DNA of 17,546 nucleotides from CAYXUW01 sp964468375 (GTDB taxonomy: Bacteria > Planctomycetota > Phycisphaerae > Sedimentisphaerales > Anaerobacaceae). Shown here one piece after another: positions 7,728-14,219 of this stretch (position 1 is its first letter; each line of letters begins with the position of its first letter). The stretch lies in assembly GCA_964468375.1 (NCBI GenBank), contig CAYXUW010000048.1, positions 1 through 17,546 of the forward strand. The letters are read 5' to 3'. A model generated the notes under the pieces. It was not told where the DNA came from, ran no database searches, and worked only from the letters and a program-made list of their open reading frames with translations. The position numbers and the translations under genes were made by a program.

Positions 7728-8741
7728 TTACATCTTTGCCATTTTTTCCATAATATCAACGGTTCGGTTCGAATAACCCCATTCATTGTCATACCAGCTG
7801 ATTGCCTTAACAGTCCTTCCGTTTACCATAGTCAGTAAGGAATCGAAAATGCTGGATGCGGGATTCTTGACAATATCACTGCTGACAATCGGCTCGTCGC
7901 AATAAATCAGAATGCCCTTCATCGCTCCCTCGGCCGCTTTCTTGAGTGCTGCGTTTACGGAATCAACGGTAACATCCTTTTTGACATTAACCACTAAATC
8001 AACGATACTTCCGACCGGGATGGGCACCCGAACAGCGAAACCATCGAGCTTGCCGTCGAGCTCAGGGATAACCTTTCCGATGGCTTTCGCCGCACCGGTA
8101 GTAGTAGGAATTATATTCGCAGCGGCAGCACGTGCACGGCGAAGGTCTTTATGTATCATATCCGCAACTTTCTGGTCGTTGGTGTAAGCGTGAATGGTAG
8201 TCATAAGTCCCTGCTCAATACCAAACGCATCATTGATTGCCTTAGCCAAAGGCGCGAGACAATTGGTCGTGCAGCTTGCATTCGACACGCATTTAACGTC
8301 TTTCGTTAACTTCTCGCTGTTGACGCCCAAAACAATTGTCGCGTCAATCTCGTCTTTTGCAGGAACGCTGAGGACAACCTTTTCGGCACCGGCTTTAAGA
8401 TGGTCACCATAGCCGCCTTTCGGGGATTCTTTCATGCGGAAAATGCCGGTCGATTCGAGAACGACTTTAACGCCCATATCTTTCCAGGGAAGCTCAGCGG
8501 GATTTTTAACGGCCAAAACCTTGACGGTTTTACCGTTAATCACGAGGTCGCCGTCCTTGGCCTCGACCGTGCCGTTCCACGTTCCCATAACCGTATCATA
8601 TTTGAACAGATGTGCGAGACTCTTGGCATCTGAGAGGTCGTTGACAGCCACCAATTCCAAATCCCTGCCTCTTTCCATAATAATCCTTGCTACGGCCCTG
8701 CCGATTCGGCCGAAACCGTTGATTGCCACCTTTGTTGCCAT
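7728..8741 (-). CDS. gap: glyceraldehyde-3-phosphate dehydrogenase, NAD-type
   Basis: Gap oxidises glyceraldehyde 3-phosphate to 1,3-bisphosphoglycerate with NAD. Starting at the ATG at 8741 the protein has 337 residues, normal for the family. The Rossmann motif INGFGRIGR is near residue 10, and D35 in VNDLSD suggests NAD preference. The active site is SNASCTTNCLAPLAK with C157 and TTIHAYTND with H184. The C-terminal SWYDNEWGYSNRTVD is also present. The frame is open for seven more codons to a TTG, but AAGGAG eight bases before the ATG decides the start. The gene has its own promoter upstream and a strong terminator downstream, so it can be expressed separately from ndk-pgk. Confidence 0.97.
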   Translation of the reverse strand: MATKVAINGFGRIGRAVARIIMERGRDLELVAVNDLSDAKSLAHLFKYDTVMGTWNGTVEAKDGDLVINGKTVKVLAVKNPAELPWKDMGVKVVLESTGIFRMKESPKGGYGDHLKAGAEKVVLSVPAKDEIDATIVLGVNSEKLTKDVKCVSNASCTTNCLAPLAKAINDAFGIEQGLMTTIHAYTNDQKVADMIHKDLRRARAAAANIIPTTTGAAKAIGKVIPELDGKLDGFAVRVPIPVGSIVDLVVNVKKDVTVDSVNAALKKAAEGAMKGILIYCDEPIVSSDIVKNPASSIFDSLLTMVNGRTVKAISWYDNEWGYSNRTVDIMEKMAKM

Positions 8742-8749
8742 TCGTAAAT

Positions 8750-8755
8750 CTCCTT
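8750..8755 (-). promoter_or_regulatory. ribosome binding site deciding the gap start
   Basis: AAGGAG on the minus strand with an 8-base spacer to the ATG at 8741. It lies inside the seven-codon upstream extension that begins with TTG at 8762, arguing against that longer form. Confidence 0.85.
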
Positions 8756-8814
8756 TTCTCAATACTGAAAATGCGGTTTTTATCTACTACACTGTTTACA
8801 CAGACGAAAGAGAT

Positions 8815-8843
8815 ACTTTATTTACAACCCCCCTCTATGTCAA
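8815..8843 (-). promoter_or_regulatory. sigma70-like promoter of gap
   Basis: A perfect -35 TTGACA (8843-8838), a 17-base spacer and TAAAGT (8820-8815, four of six) lie on the minus strand. Predicted transcription starts near 8808, giving a leader of about 65 bases. The spacer contains a run of six G, whose length change would alter promoter spacing. Confidence 0.65.
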
Positions 8844-8865
8844 GAATTTATTGTCAGTAATTAAA

Positions 8866-10305
8866 CTAATCAGCCAATCTATCGCCGGTTATTCGCAATT
8901 GAAGGATTTTTCCGGTCTCGGGGATAACTTTGGTCTGCTCGCCTATTCTGACTGGCCAAATCCAGATTATCTTTTCCGAATCAACAACAATCAACGCCTT
9001 TTTGCGTATCTGCTGCGGCACTTTTGCAGACGTAAAAAATTTGCCCACCTTCTTTTCCGAAGCCGTTCCCAAAGGCCAAAACTTATCGCCGGCGCGGCGA
9101 AAACGCACCGTCAAAGGAAGCTTGACCTTATCCAAATCAAACCACTCAACAAAATTGGTTTTTTGAGATTTAAACTGCCCAAAATTTTTCTTCCCCGCCT
9201 CAAAAATATCCGCCTCTATCAAATACCCGCCGAACTTTGTCCGGCCCGGAATCTGCACTTCCACAATGCCAACTTTTTCTTTAAGATTCGCAGCTTTATG
9301 AGGCCGTGTGAAGATCAATTTATCATACTCTCGCCTAACGACAAATCCACTTGGCAATTCGATTTTCCTGCCGCTGATATTTTGCTGTGTTAATTCCAAC
9401 ACTCTTTCGTAATGCTGATGCGTCAAATCTCTCTCACCGCTGCCTAAATATGTCAGGCACCGCTGGATTATTTCAACTTTTACAGCAGGATGCTGAAATG
9501 AAAGCCTGTTCAAATCGAGCGCAATTCTGCCGTTATCACAATCAACCAAATTAGGCCAAATTTGCCCCGCAACGCTACGAACCAAACTATAAAACCTTCG
9601 GGACGATTGGGCTAATTCAAATAATTGTTCCGCCAAAGAGCCATTGCACTGGCGCTGCAACTCTGGAATTAACCGATGTCGAATAAAGCTTCGCCTGTAG
9701 CTGCAATCCTCGTTCATCCGGTCGGTGCGCCATTTCAGGTTCCGCTGTTTTAAATACTCTATAATCTCATCTCTTCGGACACAAAGTAGCGGCCTCACAA
9801 ATTCAATATTGTCGAACTCGCGCCTCGGCCAAATACCGCCGAGGCCGCGAAAGCCCGTCCCGCGAATTAGACGCTGAATAATCGTTTCGGCATTGTCGTC
9901 TTTTTGATGTGCCGTCGCTACACATCTGCACCGATTGGCTTTCGCAATATCGAGCAAACTTTCGATACGTAATTTACGAGCAGCCGTCTCAATCGACAGT
10001 TTATTTTCACGGGCAAAGCCGCGCACGTCCAGCCGCCTTGTCGTTACAGCTAAGTTTAGTTTGTCTGCCTGCTCAATCACAAATGCTTCATCGCCGTCGC
10101 TTTCCGCGGCTCTTAACTGATGGTTTATATGAGCGCAGAAAATATCCCCGTTAAAGATATGATTGGCCTTCAACGCACACATAACATACATAAGGGATGT
10201 CGAATCGGCTCCGCCAGAAACGGCCAATAAAATCCTGTTATCCGGGCTGAAAAGCCCGTTTTCTCCGATTAAATCGGCTATCTTTTTCTCGAATTCCAGC
10301 AGCAT
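8866..10305 (-). CDS. tilS: tRNA(Ile)-lysidine synthase
   Basis: TilS converts the wobble cytidine of the tRNA-Ile CAU anticodon to lysidine, using ATP and lysine, so that AUA is read as isoleucine. The 479-residue protein has the PP-loop LAVSGGADSTSL (SGGADS at 30-35), HINHQLR (59-65), SIETAARKLRIESL, and ATAHQKDDNAETIIQRLIRGTG, the family signature. A C-terminal TilS domain is seen in VRFRRAGDKFWPLGTASEKKVGKFF and the following KVPQQIRKKALIVVDSEK. The length suits the form with both middle and C-terminal domains. The ATG follows an in-frame stop closely and has no Shine-Dalgarno site. A terminator-like hairpin ends 11 bases before it. The neighbouring genes have no functional link to tRNA modification. 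Confidence 0.95.
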   Translation of the reverse strand: MLLEFEKKIADLIGENGLFSPDNRILLAVSGGADSTSLMYVMCALKANHIFNGDIFCAHINHQLRAAESDGDEAFVIEQADKLNLAVTTRRLDVRGFARENKLSIETAARKLRIESLLDIAKANRCRCVATAHQKDDNAETIIQRLIRGTGFRGLGGIWPRREFDNIEFVRPLLCVRRDEIIEYLKQRNLKWRTDRMNEDCSYRRSFIRHRLIPELQRQCNGSLAEQLFELAQSSRRFYSLVRSVAGQIWPNLVDCDNGRIALDLNRLSFQHPAVKVEIIQRCLTYLGSGERDLTHQHYERVLELTQQNISGRKIELPSGFVVRREYDKLIFTRPHKAANLKEKVGIVEVQIPGRTKFGGYLIEADIFEAGKKNFGQFKSQKTNFVEWFDLDKVKLPLTVRFRRAGDKFWPLGTASEKKVGKFFTSAKVPQQIRKKALIVVDSEKIIWIWPVRIGEQTKVIPETGKILQLRITGDRLAD

Positions 10306-10316
10306 TTTTTACGCAT

Positions 10317-10344
10317 AAAAAAAGGCCTGATATTCAGCCAGGCC
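10317..10344 (-). terminator. intrinsic terminator after the TPR lipoprotein, in the tilS leader
   Basis: On the minus strand GGCCTG (10344-10339) pairs with CAGGCC (10329-10324) around a 9-base loop and is followed by seven T (10323-10317). The stem is only 6 bp but GC-rich. It would end transcripts of the lipoprotein gene, yet it also lies within the probable tilS leader. Confidence 0.7.
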
Positions 10345-10348
10345 CGAG

Positions 10349-10357
10349 ATTATAACA
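10349..10357 (-). promoter_or_regulatory. extended -10 promoter of tilS
   Basis: TGTTATAAT on the minus strand is a perfect -10 with the extended TG dinucleotide. No good -35 is found 16-18 bases upstream, which fits the extended -10 class. The predicted start near 10342-10345 falls at the beginning of the terminator hairpin, about 40 bases before the tilS ATG. Confidence 0.5.
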
Positions 10358-10387
10358 CAAAAACTCTAACGCAGTTTTCTGCAAATA

Positions 10388-11170
10388 TCACTTATTCTCT
10401 TCAAGACTTTCGCCGCTCTCGCTCTTTGTCAGCGCGGCGATTCTTTTTTCTACGAATTCTTTATCATCGGGAGTCAAATCCTCCTTTTTGAGGGCCCTCT
10501 GATAAAGCTTCAGCGCCTCTGCCCTGCGGTGCAGGTGCTCATCCAAAATATACGCCGCCTTAAATCTTGCCGGATAAGGTGTATCCGGATCCCATTGGTA
10601 AGTCCTCTGATAATATAAAACAGCCAAAGTATAATCCATGAAGTATTCGTAAATGCCGGCCGCCCTGTATGCCGCATCGTCAATTTTGTCGGAAGAAGGG
10701 TGTTTCCTTATAAGCTGATTGTATTTATATAGCGCCTTCCGCAAATTATCTTCATGAGCAATAAATAAAAATTTGGATTTCTTTTCAAGCCGATAGGCCT
10801 CGTCATACATATAGTCGGCTATGGCAATTGAGTCTATTGCTTTCAAATCAGGCCCGGCCACGCTTGCCTCGATGACATAATTATACTGCGGCATCTCGTT
10901 AAGTCTCTTAAGCTCATTCTCAGCCCATCCCAGTTTCATATTATTGCCTGTCTTTTTGTAGTGCGCTATCAGTGATTCCAGATACTGCCGATACGCCGAG
11001 CGGTTAATTGCCATCTGCTCGATAATATCCGCCTCGCCCGCCTCAACAATCGGAACTTCCTTCACAGGGGGGGGAGGTAAAAGCTGGGACTTGCCGCTGT
11101 CAACACCGTGACAACCCGTCAACACAGTCGATAAGACTATCAGTAATACAGCCAGAAGTGTTCTTGCCAT
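10388..11170 (-). CDS. TPR-type outer-membrane-style lipoprotein, function unknown
   Basis: The 260-residue protein begins with a lipoprotein signal peptide whose lipobox VLTGC places the modified cysteine at C20. A proline-rich linker (residues 32-36 include PPPP) follows. The rest is helical with tetratricopeptide-like repeats, clearest at about residues 114-160, 164-197 (DDAAYRAAGIYEYFMDYTLA) and 201-234 (ARFKAAYILDEHLHRRAEAL). The tail is acidic. The layout resembles BamD/YbgF-like envelope lipoproteins, but it is not close enough to call either. The ATG has a very strong site, AAAGGAGG with a 5-base spacer. Codons 32-35 contain a run of eight C that could be slippery. The gene is divergent from the DUF4097 cassette and ends in a terminator before tilS. 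Confidence 0.8.
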   Translation of the reverse strand: MARTLLAVLLIVLSTVLTGCHGVDSGKSQLLPPPPVKEVPIVEAGEADIIEQMAINRSAYRQYLESLIAHYKKTGNNMKLGWAENELKRLNEMPQYNYVIEASVAGPDLKAIDSIAIADYMYDEAYRLEKKSKFLFIAHEDNLRKALYKYNQLIRKHPSSDKIDDAAYRAAGIYEYFMDYTLAVLYYQRTYQWDPDTPYPARFKAAYILDEHLHRRAEALKLYQRALKKEDLTPDDKEFVEKRIAALTKSESGESLEENK

Positions 11171-11205
11171 AATGGCCTCCTTTCAACCAAATTCGGTAAT
11201 CAGGG

Positions 11206-11268
11206 ATTGGTAACCGATAACCTGCAATCGCTTCCGTCGTTCTACCTGTTACCAATTGCCTGTTACCA
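11206..11268. repeat. inverted and direct short repeats of GGTTACC type
   Basis: ATTGGTAAC (11206-11214) and GTTACCAAT (11248-11256) form a perfect 9-base inverted repeat with a 33-base loop. CCTGTTACCA occurs twice directly, at 11245-11254 and 11259-11268, with a 14-base period. The left part (GGTAATCAGGGATTGGTAACC) has the same flavour. This looks like a degenerate intergenic repeat family rather than a gene. Confidence 0.6.
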
Positions 11269-11294
11269 TTATCAATTATTCGGCTGGCCGTCAA
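11268..11294 (-). promoter_or_regulatory. possible promoter of the TPR lipoprotein gene
   Basis: On the minus strand TTGACG (11294-11289, five of six) and GATAAT (11273-11268, five of six) are separated by 15 bases, two shorter than the optimum. It lies about 100 bases before the ATG, partly inside the repeat-bearing spacer. Weak because of the spacing. Confidence 0.3.
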
Positions 11295-11516
11295 GAGCAA
11301 ACATTGAAAAATATCCCGTGCCTAATCCCGATTTTTGGGTTCCAATCCGCAAATTCGGCGTCGGTTCAGCCCTCCCCGGCCGGTCGAAATCCGCTCCTAA
11401 AGAACGATTTAAAAAATAAAAAAAGGACGATATCGTAACAAAAAGGTAACATTCGTAATATAGGATAACGCTTGGTGAATTAAACTCTTTACTGCAAGTT
11501 AAAAGTTATTTTGCGA

Positions 11517-11522
11517 AAGGAG
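11517..11522 (+). promoter_or_regulatory. ribosome binding site deciding the start of the first DUF4097 gene
   Basis: AAGGAG lies only one base before the ATG at 11524 but seven bases before the in-frame ATG at 11530. The second ATG is therefore the likely start. Confidence 0.8.
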
Positions 11523-11529
11523 AATGAAA

Positions 11530-12423
11530 ATGAAAAAAGACAATTTGCAAAAAATATCCATGGTCTTTCTATCGTGCTTGGCATTCGTTATTATGGGCTG
11601 TGAAGACGGCTGCGAGCCGAAGGCAAAATACGAAAGGACTGTCCATCTCTCAGCCCCTATGTCTGCAAACACCATCTTCGAAGCCCAAACTCACAATGGC
11701 TACATCGACATCACCGGCTCGGATGTTACCGAGTGCAGCGTGACGGCAACCATTACCGCCAAAGCTCACACCGAAGAAGAAGCTCAAGAACTCGCCGAAG
11801 CGGTAGAAATAAAGCTTGTCCCTTCTGGCAACAGACTCATCGCAAAAATCGAAAAGCCCAAATTGACTCCTTACCAAAGAATCAGCGTCAGTCTCGACGT
11901 AACCATGCCCGACAAAACCGGAACAGATGTCATCACGCACAACGGGGCTCTGAGAATTGAAAATTTAACCGGCAAAATCGAAGGCAAAACACACAACGGC
12001 AGGGTTACCGCGGAAAAAATCTCAGGAACCATCGACCTTCAAACACACAACGGAGAAGTAGATTGCGGCGAAGTTACAGGCAAAACAAAACTTGAGACAC
12101 ATAACGGCTCGATAACCTGCGAAGAAATTTCAGGCGATATAGAACTTCGAACCCACAACGGCAACACAAGAGCATCTTACTCTGCAACCGCCCCGTCGGT
12201 TTGCAATATATCAGCGGTTACCCATAACGGCAGCGTCCGCCTGACCGCTCCGCCGAATCTGTCGGCCGAGGTCGAATGCTCGACGCATAACGGCTCAATA
12301 ACCACCGATTTGCCGATAACCGTAACCGGAAAACTAACCAAAACAAAACTCAAGGGAACGATAGGCGAAGGTGAGGGAAAGCTTTACCTCGAAACCCACA
12401 ACGGCTCGATTGATATAAAATAA
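11530..12423 (+). CDS. DUF4097-like beta-repeat lipoprotein with nine THNG turns
   Basis: The 297-residue product starts with a basic, hydrophobic signal ending in VIMGC, so C24 is the probable lipidated cysteine. The rest is a beta-repeat protein of the DUF4097 type, expected to form a right-handed parallel beta structure. The turn THNG occurs nine times, beginning at residues 54, 136, 154, 172, 190, 208, 231, 252 and 289. Five successive copies are exactly 18 residues apart. A charged helical segment (AHTEEEAQELAEAVEIKL) interrupts the repeats after the first copy. It is paralogous to the next gene, and both head a six-gene plus-strand cassette. Family members are mostly of unknown function. 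The envelope location is inferred from the signal; the lipobox has an unusual M at -2. Confidence 0.85.
   Translation: MKKDNLQKISMVFLSCLAFVIMGCEDGCEPKAKYERTVHLSAPMSANTIFEAQTHNGYIDITGSDVTECSVTATITAKAHTEEEAQELAEAVEIKLVPSGNRLIAKIEKPKLTPYQRISVSLDVTMPDKTGTDVITHNGALRIENLTGKIEGKTHNGRVTAEKISGTIDLQTHNGEVDCGEVTGKTKLETHNGSITCEEISGDIELRTHNGNTRASYSATAPSVCNISAVTHNGSVRLTAPPNLSAEVECSTHNGSITTDLPITVTGKLTKTKLKGTIGEGEGKLYLETHNGSIDIK
11935..12150 (+). repeat. in-frame 54-base repeat units encoding 18-residue coils
   Basis: Four consecutive 54-base units start at the ACN codon of THNG at 11935, 11989, 12043 and 12097, with the next THNG at 12151. Repetition is clear in protein and partly visible in DNA (ACACACAACGGC and close variants), while residues between turns differ. 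This is coding repetition, not an array with spacers. Confidence 0.85.
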
Positions 12424-12466
12424 GGAATAAAAAGGATACAAAACCCCCAATCAGGAGAAGCTGAAA

Positions 12467-13261
12467 ATGAAAAAACACTCCTTCAAAAAATATGTTGTGC
12501 CGGTTTTGTCGTTTTCTCTGTTGATAGCTGCTTTCTCATTTGGCTGCGGCAATATAGATGACATCTGCAAAGCCAAATACGAAAAAACCGAACACCTGTC
12601 GGCCCCTTTTGCGCCGGGACAAACCTTAGAGCTCCAAAACGATGTCGGCGAAATCACAATTACCGGCGCAGATGTTAAAGAATGCACCGTCACCGCTGCA
12701 ATAACCGCAAAGGCGAGAACCGAAGAAAAGGCAGAGAAACTCGCCGAGAAAGTACAGATAAAGCTGGAGCCGTCCGGTAATAAACTTCATATCAAAATAG
12801 AAAAGCCCGTCGACAAATCCGGACAGTCAATAAATATCGATTTCAATATAACTGTGCCTAAGCAAACCGCCCTGCAGCTCGCAACTGACGTCGGAGAAAT
12901 CAAAATCGACAATATCACCAAATCGATTAAAACCAAAACGGACGTCGGGGCCGTTTACTGTAAAGAAATAACAGGTGACATCGATATCGAGACGGATGTC
13001 GGCGAAGTAAATGTCATTTACTCCAGAACAGCTTCCAGTGTCTGCAACGCAACCATCGAAACCGATGTCGGCAAAATAGACTTTACCGCCCCGCCTGATT
13101 TCTCTGCACAATTAGACCTCTCAACAAATATCGGCGGCATAGAAACCGACCTGCCGCTTAGCATAAAAGGCACACTCGGCAAAAAATCAAGCGGCACCAT
13201 CGGAAAAGGCGAAGGTAAAGTAACCTTGAAAACCAACATCGGCTTTATAAAAATAAAATGA
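12467..13261 (+). CDS. DUF4097-like beta-repeat lipoprotein with DVG/NIG turns
   Basis: The 264-residue paralogue of the preceding gene has a signal peptide ending in FSFGC (C27 possible lipid site, a weak lipobox). It shares the block CKAKYEKTEHLSAPF and the charged segment ARTEEKAEKLAEKVQIKL with its neighbour. At every position where the neighbour has THNG, this protein has an Asp/Asn turn instead: NDVG at 58; TDVG at 140, 158, 176 and 199; TNIG at 220 and 256. The spacings 18, 18, 23, 21, 36 equal those of the neighbour except for two missing 18-residue coils. The ATG is preceded by AGGAG with a 9-base spacer, 43 bases after the first gene. Its stop overlaps the next ATG by four bases. 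Function unknown. Confidence 0.84.
   Translation: MKKHSFKKYVVPVLSFSLLIAAFSFGCGNIDDICKAKYEKTEHLSAPFAPGQTLELQNDVGEITITGADVKECTVTAAITAKARTEEKAEKLAEKVQIKLEPSGNKLHIKIEKPVDKSGQSINIDFNITVPKQTALQLATDVGEIKIDNITKSIKTKTDVGAVYCKEITGDIDIETDVGEVNVIYSRTASSVCNATIETDVGKIDFTAPPDFSAQLDLSTNIGGIETDLPLSIKGTLGKKSSGTIGKGEGKVTLKTNIGFIKIK
12884..12991 (+). repeat. two 54-base coil units in the second paralogue
   Basis: TDVG codons start at 12884, 12938 and 12992, giving two exact 54-base steps, the same register as the longer array in the preceding gene. Confidence 0.75.
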
Positions 13262-14175
13262 AATTCCAAAAAATACGCCGACTCTCATTTGTCTGCGCTG
13301 TGCTCGGTGCAGCATCGCCTGCTTTTGTTGTCGCAGATACAGTCGTTCAAAAGAAAATAATAAATGAAAATGGAATAGTCGGAGACTTTTTCTTTTGTAA
13401 AGACGCCGAGAACCAGCGTCCCCTGATTCTGCTCGGGGGCGCCGAGGGCGGCAAAGCCCTGAGTGAATGGACGGATAAAATCAGCGAACTCATTAAGCGC
13501 GGATACGCCGTCCTTGTCCTGGCTTACTTCGGTACGGAAGGCCTTCCGCCGACCTTGCAGAGTATCTCGCTCGAGTATTTCGACAATGCCATCGACTGGG
13601 TGCGCAAACAACCGAACGTAGACCCAAACGGTGTGGGAATAATAGCAGGTTCAAAGGGAACCGAGGCGGCTCTGCTGCTGGCCACAACGAATCACAATAT
13701 CAAAGTTATCGTGGCAATCGCGCCCAGCGCTTACGCATTCTGGGGAATACAGGGACCGGGCGGCAAGGAGCAAAGAACGTCTTCGTGGTCGCGCGGAGGC
13801 AAGGATATTCCCTTTGCACCGATGGTCAGCAACAAAGAAAAAGTAATCAGAGCGATGCAAACGCATAAATTTTTGCCGATTTACAACGAGGCCATAGCAA
13901 GCCCGGATGCCGCCCGGGGCGAAATCAAAATAGAGCTGGCGAAGGCGCCGATTCTTTTCGTTTCTGGCAAAAAGGACGAGCTATGGCCTTCTTATAAAAT
14001 GGCCGAGGTTATGATGCAGCGGCTGAAAGAAAACAAGTATCCATATCACTGCGGACACCTGAGCTATAATACCAGCCGCGGTGTCATTCACGAAGCGCCT
14101 GAAAGCTTGGAGAAAATATTCAGCTTTCTCGAAACCTATTATCCGATAACTTCCAAACCGGACGAAAAAAACTAA
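13258..14175 (+). CDS. exported BAAT / acyl-CoA thioesterase-type alpha/beta hydrolase
   Basis: The 305-residue protein has a signal peptide (cleavage likely after FVVA, about residue 26) and then the BAAT C-terminal domain of acyl-CoA thioesterases and bile-acid amino-acid transferases. Diagnostic blocks are PLILLGGAEGG (55-65), YAVLVLAYFGTEGLPPTLQSISLEYFDNAIDWV, the nucleophile elbow IIAGSKGTEAALLLAT with S132, and ILFVSGKKDELWPS with D240. The catalytic histidine is H267 or H278; the usual A-G-H is not plain. Known relatives act on acyl-CoA or related esters, but an exported form would not meet CoA esters, so the substrate is open. The ATG overlaps the preceding TGA as ATGA and has no ribosome site of its own, implying translational coupling to the lipoprotein gene. 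Confidence 0.87.
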   Translation: MKFQKIRRLSFVCAVLGAASPAFVVADTVVQKKIINENGIVGDFFFCKDAENQRPLILLGGAEGGKALSEWTDKISELIKRGYAVLVLAYFGTEGLPPTLQSISLEYFDNAIDWVRKQPNVDPNGVGIIAGSKGTEAALLLATTNHNIKVIVAIAPSAYAFWGIQGPGGKEQRTSSWSRGGKDIPFAPMVSNKEKVIRAMQTHKFLPIYNEAIASPDAARGEIKIELAKAPILFVSGKKDELWPSYKMAEVMMQRLKENKYPYHCGHLSYNTSRGVIHEAPESLEKIFSFLETYYPITSKPDEKN

Positions 14176-14219
14176 TCTGCAAACTACCATAAAAAAGAAA
14201 ATAAGATACAATCGTCCGT

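Larger units (their letters stand above)
11171..11529. other. divergent intergenic region between lipoprotein gene and DUF4097 cassette
   Basis: About 350 bases without a convincing gene. From left to right it holds the lipoprotein ribosome site, a cluster of GGTTACC/GGTAACC-type repeats (11191-11280), and a GC-rich segment (11354-11393) resembling one at 16818-16845. An A-rich stretch, a perfect 10-base palindrome ACGATATCGT (11427-11436) that could be an operator, and the ribosome site of the first cassette gene follow. Short plus-strand frames open across it but have no ribosome site. I cannot name the cassette promoter with confidence; TAATAT near 11452 lacks a -35. Confidence 0.5.

Noticed and set aside
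8434..9393. 319-codon plus-strand open frame across gap and tilS
   Set aside because: It is antisense to two certain genes, has no ribosome site, and its composition (long Leu/Ser/Arg stretches without domain structure) is that of a shadow frame.
11207..11438. Two short plus-strand frames upstream of the DUF4097 cassette
   Set aside because: Both run through repeat and low-complexity intergenic sequence, lack ribosome sites and overlap each other.
11935..12204. 54-base periodicity as a possible CRISPR or non-coding tandem array
   Set aside because: The period is in frame, conserved mainly at protein level, and lies within a well-supported lipoprotein gene; there are no unique spacers.
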